From Dactylosporangium vinaceum (GTDB lineage: Bacteria; Actinomycetota; Actinomycetes; Mycobacteriales; Micromonosporaceae), in assembly GCF_019904175.1 (NCBI RefSeq), contig NZ_CP061913.1, positions 11,222,001 through 11,286,000 on the forward strand: DNA of 64,000 bases. The letters run 5' to 3'. Of the stretch, positions 8,641 through 15,519 are shown one piece after another. Every line of letters starts with the position of its first letter. The first letter of the stretch is position 1. The notes below the pieces were generated by a model. That model saw only the letters and a list, made by a program, of their open reading frames with translations. It was not told the origin of the DNA and made no database searches. The position numbers and the translations under genes are program-made.

Positions 8641-9378
8641 ATGCCGGGTATGTCCCGCATCCAGTCTCGCTCCGGTCTGCTCGTCGCCGCCCTGACGGCG
8701 GTGCTCGTGGCGGTCACCGGCTGCTCCGGTAACGACGACGACAAGAAGGATTCGGCCCCGGCCGTCGATTCGAACCTGCCGGCGGCGGACGGGCTGCTCA
8801 AGGACGCGTCGGCCGCCATGACCGACATCAAATCGACAAAGTTCCTGATCACCGCGGACGGCTCGATCGCCGGGCTGCCTCTCAAGCGCGCCGAGGGCGT
8901 GCTGACCAAGGACGGCAGCGCCCAGGGCACCGCGCAGGTCGAGGCGCTCGGAGCCACGACCGACCTCACCTTCACGATCGTCGGGCAGACGATGTACCTC
9001 AAGGGGCCGACAGGCGAATACCAGCAGCTCCCGCTGTCCATGGCGGCCACGGTCTACGACCCGTCGGCGATCCTCGACCCGCAGCGGGGCATCGCCAAGG
9101 TGCTCAGCACCGCGACCGAGGGCAAGACCGAGGCCGCGGAGAACGTCCAGGGGCAGAGCACCTACCGGGTCGCGGCCAAGTTCCCGGCCGAGAACCTCTC
9201 CAAGATCGTGCCCGGCGTGACCGGCCAGGTGCCCGGCAAGGTGTGGATCGCCAAAACGGACAAGCGGGTGCTGAAGGCCACGTTCGACCTGCCCGGCTCC
9301 GGCGACGCCAAGGGCGGGTCGGTCACGGTGACGTTCACCGAGTTCGACGCGGCCGTCACGATCACTGCGCCGAAGTAG
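8641..9378 (+). CDS. LprG/LppX-family lipoprotein
   Basis: 245 residues from the ATG at 8641, preceded by an AGG at good distance; an ATG at 8650 is also possible. A lipoprotein signal ends in the lipobox VAVTGC. The mature part matches the LppX/LprAFG family with a LolA-like half-barrel (VLTKDGSAQGTAQVE, TDLTFTIVGQTMYLKGP, KVWIAKTDKRVLKATFDLPG). The mycobacterial family members carry lipids or lipoglycans across the envelope in a hydrophobic pocket. An MFS transporter starts 6 bp downstream, the same arrangement as mycobacterial lprG-P55, so this is probably its envelope partner. Confidence 0.88.
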   Translation: MPGMSRIQSRSGLLVAALTAVLVAVTGCSGNDDDKKDSAPAVDSNLPAADGLLKDASAAMTDIKSTKFLITADGSIAGLPLKRAEGVLTKDGSAQGTAQVEALGATTDLTFTIVGQTMYLKGPTGEYQQLPLSMAATVYDPSAILDPQRGIAKVLSTATEGKTEAAENVQGQSTYRVAAKFPAENLSKIVPGVTGQVPGKVWIAKTDKRVLKATFDLPGSGDAKGGSVTVTFTEFDAAVTITAPK

Positions 9379-9384
9379 CGCCGG

Positions 9385-10896
9385 GTGTCCGTCACCGAGC
9401 TTTCCGCGCCGACCGGGCAGCGGCGACGGCTGGCCATCGGGGTCGGCGGGGCCACGGTGCTCCTGGCCGCCCTCGACGCCTACGTGGTCGTCGGCGTGCT
9501 TACCGACATCCTCGACGCGCTGCACATCGCGACCAACCGGCTGGAGAAGGTCACGCCCGTCGTGACCGGGTTCCTGCTCGGGTACATCGCCGGGATGCCG
9601 CTGCTGGGCTCCCTGTCCGACCGGTTCGGTCGGCGGGCGGTGCTCATCTGGTGCCTGGTGGGGTTCGCCGCCGGGTCCGCGCTGACCGCCGCCTCCGGTG
9701 ACTCGATCTGGCTGCTGACCGGCGGCCGGACGGTCCAGGGGCTGGCCGGAGGGGCGCTGCTGCCGGTGACGCTCGCGCTGGCCGGCGACCTGTGGGCCGA
9801 GCGGCGCCGGGCCGGCGTGCTCGGGGTCGTCGGGGCGGCGCAGGAGCTCGGAAGCGTGCTCGGGCCGCTCTACGGTGTCGGGGTCGCCGCGCTGCTGGGC
9901 TCGTGGCGGGGCATCTTCTGGCTCAACCTCCCGCTCGCGGCGGTCGCCATCGCGCTCGTCTGGGTGGCGCTGCCGAAAGCCGCGGCGACCGCGAAGACGC
10001 CTGTCGACGTCGTCGGCGGCCTCCTGCTGGCCGGCACGCTCGGCGCGGCCGTGGTGGCGCTCTACAACCCGGACCCGGAGCGCGCGGTGCTGCCGCCGTG
10101 GGGCTGGTGGGCGCTGGCCGGGGCCGGGCTGGGCGCGGTGCTGTTCGCGGGCTGGGAGGCGCGGGCCCGGACCCGGCTGATCGACCTGCGCGGCGCGCGG
10201 CCACGGCCGTTCTTCGCCGCGCTGGGCGCCAGCTTCTGCGCCGGCGCGGCACTCATGGTCACGCTCGTCGACGTCGAACTGGTGGCGCAGACGCTGCTCG
10301 GGCGCAGCGGGGTGCAGGGCACGCTGGTGCTTACCCGGTTCCTGGTCGCGCTGCCGGTCGGCGCGGTGCTCGGCGGGTGGCTGGTGGCCCGGCTCGGCGA
10401 GCGGGTGGTCGCGGTGACCGGGCTGGTCGTGGCGGCCGCCGGGTATGTGCTGATCGCGGGCTGGCCCGCGGACGTGCTGAGCCGGCAGTACCTCGGGCTC
10501 CTGCCCCGCCTGGACACCGACCTGGTGATCGCCGGGTTCGGCCTCGGGCTGGTGATCGGGCCGCTCTCGTCGGCGATCCTGCGCTCGACGCCGCCGGCCC
10601 AGCACGGCGTGGCGTCCTCGGCGGTGGTCGTGGCCCGGATGATGGGCATGCTTATCGGCGTGGCCGCGCTCACCGCGTGGGGCCTGCACCGCTTCCACGA
10701 GCTCACCGCGAAGCTGAACTTCCCGCTGGTGTTCGGCAAGGCCCCGGACGAGCAGCGCCGCCTGCTCGACGCCTACAAGGAGGCGCTGCAGGCGGCGCTG
10801 CGCACGGAGTATCGGGAGATCTTCATCGCGACCGCGGTGATCTGCGCCGTGGGGGCGCTGTGCTCGGTGCTCCTGCCGGGGCGCGTCAAGGCTTAG
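9385..10896 (+). CDS. MFS exporter, P55-like partner of the LprG-type lipoprotein
   Basis: 503 residues, GTG start 6 bp after the lipoprotein stop. Drug:H+ antiporter type MFS with the motif-A loop GSLSDRFGRRAVL between TM2 and TM3, GGRTVQGLAGGALLP in TM4, and about 14 hydrophobic segments. A long loop around residues 365-385 (GWPADVLSRQYLGLL) and an amphipathic stretch near 450-480 match the extended hairpins known in Rv1410c/P55. It would export lipid or hydrophobic compounds together with the lipoprotein. The stop overlaps the stop of the convergent gene (TTAG). Confidence 0.88.
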   Translation: MSVTELSAPTGQRRRLAIGVGGATVLLAALDAYVVVGVLTDILDALHIATNRLEKVTPVVTGFLLGYIAGMPLLGSLSDRFGRRAVLIWCLVGFAAGSALTAASGDSIWLLTGGRTVQGLAGGALLPVTLALAGDLWAERRRAGVLGVVGAAQELGSVLGPLYGVGVAALLGSWRGIFWLNLPLAAVAIALVWVALPKAAATAKTPVDVVGGLLLAGTLGAAVVALYNPDPERAVLPPWGWWALAGAGLGAVLFAGWEARARTRLIDLRGARPRPFFAALGASFCAGAALMVTLVDVELVAQTLLGRSGVQGTLVLTRFLVALPVGAVLGGWLVARLGERVVAVTGLVVAAAGYVLIAGWPADVLSRQYLGLLPRLDTDLVIAGFGLGLVIGPLSSAILRSTPPAQHGVASSAVVVARMMGMLIGVAALTAWGLHRFHELTAKLNFPLVFGKAPDEQRRLLDAYKEALQAALRTEYREIFIATAVICAVGALCSVLLPGRVKA

Positions 10897-11276
10897 ACGA
10901 GCCCACCGGCCCGGGCCAGGGCGCAGATGGAGATCAGCCGGAGGGCGGGCCACTCGAGGTGGGCCCAGTCGATGTCACCGGTCGGCGGGAGCTGCCACTG
11001 CGCCTCGATGAGGGCGTCGCGCACGCCTGTCGCGTAGCCGGCGAGCGCGACGGCGCCGGGGCCGTGCTCGGGGTCGCCGAGGGCGTCGCGCACGCAGGCA
11101 GCGTGCTGGTCGATCGTCGCCTGCAGTCCGGCCGACTCGCGGGCCGCGGCCAGGCCGGCCGCGCCGAGCCACGTCATCAGCCCGTTGAGCGTCGATCGGG
11201 CGGCGCTGCGGGTGGCCTCGGCGTGGTCGCCGTAGGCGCCGGTGCCGGCTGCGGTGTAGCTCGTGTCGTTGGACAT
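10893..11276 (-). CDS. DUF6401-like small protein, copy 1
   Basis: 127 residues from the ATG at 11276; a longer in-frame start at 11330 adds 18 unconvincing residues. All-helical, no signal or membrane segment. It shares WLGAAGLA, DQHAACVRDALG, VALAGYATGVRDA and a C-terminal W-x(2)-PALRLISICALA block with the protein at 14533-14853, so the two are paralogues. From memory they fit a Micromonosporaceae family named DUF6401, sometimes labelled natural-product associated; there is no biosynthetic cluster here. Function unknown. Confidence 0.7.
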   Translation of the reverse strand: MSNDTSYTAAGTGAYGDHAEATRSAARSTLNGLMTWLGAAGLAAARESAGLQATIDQHAACVRDALGDPEHGPGAVALAGYATGVRDALIEAQWQLPPTGDIDWAHLEWPALRLISICALARAGGLV

Positions 11277-11431
11277 GCCACCGACTTCGGCCGCGGCGGG
11301 ACCGCCTGAAACCGGCGAACCGGCCCGCACCCCATCAGACCCACTCCGCTACCGAACCGTACAAACGTCGCATCACGCCAATCCGGCTCTCCCGACCATG
11401 AAGATGCGTCATATTCGGACTTAGCAGGCAA

Positions 11432-11502
11432 AGGGGAGGCCCGGGCCGCACCCCGGACCTCCCGTACTGAGTCCACTGTGGAGAGAGAGGAGCGGACTCA
11501 GT
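11432..11502 (-). terminator. Two hairpins downstream of pspC
   Basis: Directly at the PspC stop lies a 9-bp perfect inverted repeat, ACTGAGTCC (11466-11474) and GGACTCAGT (11494-11502). Further on, GGAGGCCCGGG and CCCGGACCTCC (about 11432-11462) form an 11-bp stem with one mismatch. Either or both should terminate the pspC transcript. Confidence 0.5.
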
Positions 11503-11698
11503 TGTACGTGCGGGCCTTGGACTCATCCGGCATGAGCACCCACAGCACGATGTAGATGACGAACTGCGGGCCCGGCAGCAGGCACGAGAGCACGAAGATC
11601 AGACGCATCATGTTCGGGGAGATGCCGAAGCGGCGGGCGAGGCCCGAGCAGACGCCGGCGATCCAGCGATTGTCACGGGGCCTGTAGAGACTGGACAT
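11498..11698 (-). CDS. PspC-domain membrane protein
   Basis: 66 residues made of a single PspC domain: LYRPRDNRWIAGVCSGLARR, then ISPNMMRLIFVLSCL and a second hydrophobic stretch VIYIVLWVLMP. It is a small inner-membrane protein of the phage-shock/envelope-stress family. The ATG has an ideal AAGGAG seven bases upstream. It is a monocistronic gene with its own terminator. Short stand-alone PspC proteins are common in actinomycetes; their partner is not evident here. Confidence 0.9.
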   Translation of the reverse strand: MSSLYRPRDNRWIAGVCSGLARRFGISPNMMRLIFVLSCLLPGPQFVIYIVLWVLMPDESKARTYN

Positions 11699-11937
11699 TG
11701 CACTGGCTCCTTCGTCGATGTGTACCTCAACGGTAGAAATGCCCGCGCCGGCCGCCCTCCAACCTTTGGGCGAAATCCGGGGTGCCGACCACTAGGGAAG
11801 ATGCACCGAGGCCGAGTCCGTGGTAGCCGGTCGGTTGCTCGGGGTTGCATGGCGGTTCAGCAGCTCAGACGGGGTGTGACGGGCCCGATACCCATTGCGT
11901 CAGACATCACTGTCCCCGCAACGGAAGGCCTCGAACA

Positions 11938-12615
11938 GTGACCCGATTCGCCCGCCGCGCCACCACGATCGCCGCCGCGCTCATCGCGGCGCCCCTCGGC
12001 TTCGCGCTCGTCACGACCACCGGACCACAGGCCTTCGCGGCCGGCGCGCCCGTCACGGCCAGTGTCGCCCACGTCGCCGAGGCCGTGGGGGCCAGCGCCG
12101 CGGACGATGCGGCCGCCAAGGCGTCGTACACCGCCAAGAAGAAAAAGAAGAAGAAGTCGGTCGCGAAGAAGAAGCCGGTGACGACGCCGACCACGACCCC
12201 GACGACCGCACCCGTCACCACCTCGCCGAGCACTGTCGAGACCGAGGTCGTGACGCTCACGAACAACTTCCGCACGGCCAACGGCTGCGGCGCGCTGCGC
12301 ATCGACACCCGCCTGGTCACGGCGGCCCGCGACCACAGCGCCGACATGGTGACGAAGAACTTCTTCGACCACACCGGCTCGAACGGCAGCAACTTCGTGC
12401 AGCGCGAAGAGGCCGCGGGCTACACCAAGGGCGGGGCCTCGGCCGAGAACATCGCGTGGGGCTACCGCACCGCGCAGGACGTGGTGAACGGCTGGATCAA
12501 CAGCCCCGGGCACCGCGCCAACATGCTCAACTGCCAGAGCGTCGCGGTCGGCGTCGGCCTGGCCTACAAGGCCGACGGCACCCCGTACTGGACCCAGGAC
12601 TTCGGTCGCGTCTGA
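11938..12615 (+). CDS. Secreted CAP/SCP-domain protein
   Basis: 225 residues from the GTG at 11938, chosen because GGAAGG lies ten bases upstream and a proper Sec signal follows (TRFARRATTIAAALIAAPLGF...QAFA). The mature protein starts with an Ala-rich segment, then a run of seven lysines and a KKKP cluster, a Thr/Pro linker, and a CAP domain (about 105-225) with DHSADMVTKNFFDHTGSNG, GASAENIAWG and SPGHRANMLN, the conserved His/Glu site. Bacterial CAP proteins are secreted; their activity is mostly unknown. The polylysine stretch may tether it to anionic wall polymers. Confidence 0.88.
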   Translation: MTRFARRATTIAAALIAAPLGFALVTTTGPQAFAAGAPVTASVAHVAEAVGASAADDAAAKASYTAKKKKKKKSVAKKKPVTTPTTTPTTAPVTTSPSTVETEVVTLTNNFRTANGCGALRIDTRLVTAARDHSADMVTKNFFDHTGSNGSNFVQREEAAGYTKGGASAENIAWGYRTAQDVVNGWINSPGHRANMLNCQSVAVGVGLAYKADGTPYWTQDFGRV

Positions 12616-12693
12616 CCAACCGAACGGCCCCACATCGACAACCCGTGACATTCGGGATAGTCCTGCGGGTCACCGACCGTGTAGAAAGCACGG

Positions 12694-13263
12694 GTGACCA
12701 CCACCCTGTCAGGCGACACAGTCCTCGTCGGTGGAGACCGAGCCGGCCGGCGGCGGCTTCGTAAATTGCTGCTGCTGGCGAGCGCCACCCTGGTGCTCGC
12801 CGGCTGCGGCGACGACAAGGCGGCCGCACCACCGGACGCGAAGTCCAACGCGGCCGCCTACGACTCCGTGGACGTGTGCTCCCTCGCCGGCGACGACCAG
12901 TACAAGGCCGCTCTGGGCGAGGCCGCCGCCGGCAAGGAGCGGCGCGACACCGACAGCCTCAAGGCGTGTGCCGTCGACGGATCATCCGGCGCGTTCTACA
13001 TCTTCCTGAGCGTCATGCGCCCCTCGATGGGCGCGGGCGAGCAGGTCAGCTTCGACAAGGCGGCCGTGCAGGGCGCCAAGGACGTCGACGCCAACACGTT
13101 CTCGTTCTTCGATGACGGCCAGGCGTACGTCGAGACCTCCGACGGGGCCCTGGTGCTGCGCGCGTCGTTCGTGTATTACGTCGACAGCGGGAAGATCACC
13201 GATGGACCGGGCGTCGTCAACCGCCTACACACGCTGCTAGGACAGATGACACAAAAAGTCTAG
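12694..13263 (+). CDS. Putative lipoprotein of unknown function
   Basis: 189 residues from the GTG at 12694. A basic stretch RAGRRRLRK, then LLLLASATLVLAGC, is a lipoprotein signal with Cys at the lipobox. The mature part has two further cysteines (VDVCSLAG and LKACAVDG), resembling small DUF3558-like lipoproteins, but I cannot assign a family firmly. The first 20 codons overlap the dispersed repeat at 12706-12758, so the true start may be a downstream codon near 12769; the hydrophobic signal would remain but the basic region would be lost. Confidence 0.7.
   Translation: MTTTLSGDTVLVGGDRAGRRRLRKLLLLASATLVLAGCGDDKAAAPPDAKSNAAAYDSVDVCSLAGDDQYKAALGEAAAGKERRDTDSLKACAVDGSSGAFYIFLSVMRPSMGAGEQVSFDKAAVQGAKDVDANTFSFFDDGQAYVETSDGALVLRASFVYYVDSGKITDGPGVVNRLHTLLGQMTQKV
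12706..12758 (+). repeat. Dispersed 53-bp repeat, copy A
   Basis: Begins CTGTCAGGCGACACAG, continues CCTCGTCG and ends CGGCCGGCGGCGGCT. Copy B at 19659-19710 is identical in these three blocks and differs at about seven positions between them. The first block contains TGTC-AGGC-GACA, a small hairpin. Confidence 0.75.
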
Positions 13264-13298
13264 GCGGGGTTCACGGGCCGTCCCTAGCGTCCCGACCC

Positions 13299-14507
13299 AT
13301 GAAGAATCTTCGACGTGTTGGCCTCGGCGTGGGCGTCGGCGCGCTGGCGCTCACGCTTGCCGCGCCGTCCGCCTCCGCATCCGGCTCCGCCGACTTCGGC
13401 CACGGGGGCTTCGGGACGGCCACGCTCACCGGCTGGGCCGCGCTGCCGGCGGCGACGTTCGTCTCCGCCAGCGACCCGTCCGGCGCGCTGCTGGGCGGCA
13501 CCCCGTCCAACGGTGTCACCCCGCCCTTCGACGACCAGCCGATCCAGGGCTTCAGCGGCATCGTCAAGAACGGCGACGGCACGTTCGACGTCATCTCCGA
13601 CAACGGCTACGGCAACAAGGCCAACAGCGGCGACTTCGTGCTGCGCATCCACCACCTCGCGCCCGACTACAGCACGAAGACCGTGGACGTGCTCGGCGGC
13701 ATCAACCTGACCGACCCGAACCGCTATGTGCCGTTCGCGCTCACCCGGCCGGACCGGGTCCTGACCGGCGCCGACTTCGACATCGAGTCCATCCAGCGGG
13801 TCAAGGACGGCTCGTACTGGATCGGCGACGAGTTCGGCCCCTACCTGCTGCACTTCGACCGGGCCGGACGCCTCCTGCAGGCCCCGATCCCGCTGCCCGG
13901 CGTGCGCGCCCCGGAGAACCCGGAGGGCAGCCCGAACCTGAACAGCAGCAAGGGCTTCGAGGGCATGGCCCAGTCGCCCGACGGGCGCACCCTCTACCCG
14001 CTGCTGGAGGGCACCGTGGCCGGCGACCCGGCCGGCACCCTGCGGTTCAACGAGTTCAGCCTGGTCAAGCAGCAGTACACGGGCAAGGTCTACACGTATC
14101 AGCTCGAGGACCCGGCCAACTCGATCGGCGACGCCATCGCCGTCGACGACGACCGCTTCCTGATCATCGAGCGCGACAACGGCCAGGGCGCCACGGCCAA
14201 GTTCAAGAAGATCTACATGGCCGACAAGCGGGACCGCAACCGCGACGGCAAGATGGACAAGACCGTTGTCGCGGACCTCATGCACATCGCCGACCCGCGG
14301 CACCTGTTCGGCCCGGCCGACGTCTTCACGTTCCCGTTCCAGACCATCGAGGACGTCGTGATCCTCGACGACCGCACGCTGGGCGTCGTGAACGACAACA
14401 ACTTCCCGTTCTCCAGCGGCCGCACGCCGGGCCGGCCGGACGACGACGAGTTCATCACCATCCGCCTGACCGACAACCTGCACGCGGACAAGCGCTTCCT
14501 GAAATGA
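13299..14507 (+). CDS. Secreted esterase-like/phytase-like family protein
   Basis: 402 residues. Signal peptide 1-27 (RRVGLGVGVGALALTLAAPSASA). The rest fits the family described as esterase-like activity of phytase (Pfam PF13449), a beta-propeller-like domain: GFSGIVKNGDGTFDVISDNGYG, DIESIQRVKDGSYWIGDEFGPY, GFEGMAQSPDGRTLYPLLEG and DVVILDDRTLGVVNDNNFP. It probably hydrolyses a phosphate or ester outside the cell; the substrate is not predictable. A -10-like TAGCGT nine bases before the ATG suggests a leaderless or nearly leaderless transcript. Confidence 0.88.
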   Translation: MKNLRRVGLGVGVGALALTLAAPSASASGSADFGHGGFGTATLTGWAALPAATFVSASDPSGALLGGTPSNGVTPPFDDQPIQGFSGIVKNGDGTFDVISDNGYGNKANSGDFVLRIHHLAPDYSTKTVDVLGGINLTDPNRYVPFALTRPDRVLTGADFDIESIQRVKDGSYWIGDEFGPYLLHFDRAGRLLQAPIPLPGVRAPENPEGSPNLNSSKGFEGMAQSPDGRTLYPLLEGTVAGDPAGTLRFNEFSLVKQQYTGKVYTYQLEDPANSIGDAIAVDDDRFLIIERDNGQGATAKFKKIYMADKRDRNRDGKMDKTVVADLMHIADPRHLFGPADVFTFPFQTIEDVVILDDRTLGVVNDNNFPFSSGRTPGRPDDDEFITIRLTDNLHADKRFLK

Positions 14508-14532
14508 CGCCGCCCGGCGCGGCCGGTGAAAG

Positions 14533-14853
14533 TTACGGGACGAGGCTGCACACGGCGAGCAGGCGCAGCATGGCCCACGACGGCTTCGACCAGTCGTCGA
14601 GCGGGTCCTCGGCGTCGCGGGCCGCGTCGCGGATGGCGGCCGAGTAACCGGCCAGCGCAACCGGGTCCAGCAGCGCTCCACCGAGGGAGTCACGGATGGC
14701 GGCCGCATGCTGATCCACGCGGGCCAGCAGGTCCGGCCGGGCGGCAACCGCCGCTCGGCCGGGGCGGCCGATAGTGGCGTTGAGCTCGGCGAGTCCGGCC
14801 CGTGCGATCCACGCGCGCCGGCCGGCGGTCAGCTCATCGAAGGGGGCGCTCAC
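14533..14853 (-). CDS. DUF6401-like small protein, copy 2
   Basis: 106 residues from the GTG at 14853; the longer open frame upstream has no convincing start. Helical and soluble. It shares WIARAGLAELN, RVDQHAAAIRDSLGG, VALAGYSAAIRDA and a C-terminal tryptophan block ending AMLRLLAVCSLV with the protein at 10893-11276. The two therefore derive from a duplication, about 3.3 kb apart and in the same orientation. No known function. Confidence 0.7.
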   Translation of the reverse strand: MSAPFDELTAGRRAWIARAGLAELNATIGRPGRAAVAARPDLLARVDQHAAAIRDSLGGALLDPVALAGYSAAIRDAARDAEDPLDDWSKPSWAMLRLLAVCSLVP

Positions 14854-14979
14854 GTCGCGACGATAAGCCGAGGCGGCGAGCTTGCCCAGCCCTGACATGC
14901 GGCCCGGGAAGCGGGAACGACCCAGGACTGCCCGAACCGCCACGTTCATCTGGGTGAACAGCTGGGTAACTGCGCCCTT

Positions 14980-15429
14980 ATGGCCGATCGCGACGAGACC
15001 CCGGATGAGCGGTTCGACCGGAACTGGAACGAGCTGCTCCAGGAGCTGCGGGTCGCCCAGACGGGCGTGCAGATCCTGTTCGCGTTCCTGTTGACGCTGC
15101 CGTTCAACCAGCGGTGGACGGTGGTGACGGACACGCAGAAGGCCACCTATGTCGCCACGCTGCTCTGCACGGCGGTCGCCACGCTGTGCCTGATCGCCCC
15201 GGTCAGCCACCACCGCATTCTCTTCCGGCGCGGCCGCAAGAAGGAGCTGGTGGCCACCAGCTCCAACCTGGCCGGCGTCGGCCTGTGGTTTCTGTGGCTG
15301 TCGATTGTCGGCGCCGTTTTCCTCATCTTCGAGGTCGTCGTGGGCACGTCCTGGGCGATCGGTGTCGCCGTCGCATTCGCTGCAGCTTTCATCGGGATCT
15401 GGTACATAATGCCCACCATGAAGCGTTGA
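14980..15429 (+). CDS. DUF6328-family membrane protein
   Basis: 149 residues. A short charged N terminus (DETPDERFDRNWNELLQELR) leads into AQTGVQILFAFLLTLPF, characteristic of DUF6328, and four hydrophobic helices follow (VATLLCTAVATLCLIAPV, a helix starting at LAGVGLWFLWLSIVGAVFLI, and VAVAFAAAFIGIWYIM). It is an integral membrane protein of unknown function. No clear ribosome site precedes the ATG. It is divergent from the DUF6401-like gene and ends right at the promoter of the cellulase gene. Confidence 0.83.
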   Translation: MADRDETPDERFDRNWNELLQELRVAQTGVQILFAFLLTLPFNQRWTVVTDTQKATYVATLLCTAVATLCLIAPVSHHRILFRRGRKKELVATSSNLAGVGLWFLWLSIVGAVFLIFEVVVGTSWAIGVAVAFAAAFIGIWYIMPTMKR

Positions 15430-15441
15430 AGCGCTTCGGTA

Positions 15442-15483
15442 TTGACACCCCCGACGGCCTCCGGCAGCGTGGGAACGCTCCCA
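15442..15483 (+). promoter_or_regulatory. Promoter and CebR-like operator of the GH9 gene
   Basis: TTGACA at 15442-15447, a 17-bp spacer and CAGCGT at 15465-15470 form a plausible sigma-A promoter. It is overlapped by TGGGAACGCTCCCA (15470-15483), one base different from the streptomycete CebR consensus TGGGAGCGCTCCCA. A second perfect palindrome GAAGCGCTTC lies at 15428-15437, just upstream of the -35. Regulation by a LacI-family cello-oligosaccharide repressor is inferred from site similarity. Confidence 0.7.
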
Positions 15484-15519
15484 TCCAGCGAGCACAACCT
15501 TCCGCCAAAAGAGGTGTCT

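Noticed and set aside
6571..10953. 1460-codon minus-strand frame containing ilvE
   Set aside because: Only the last 358 codons are IlvE; the upstream part is antisense to the lprG-like and MFS genes and is read-through.
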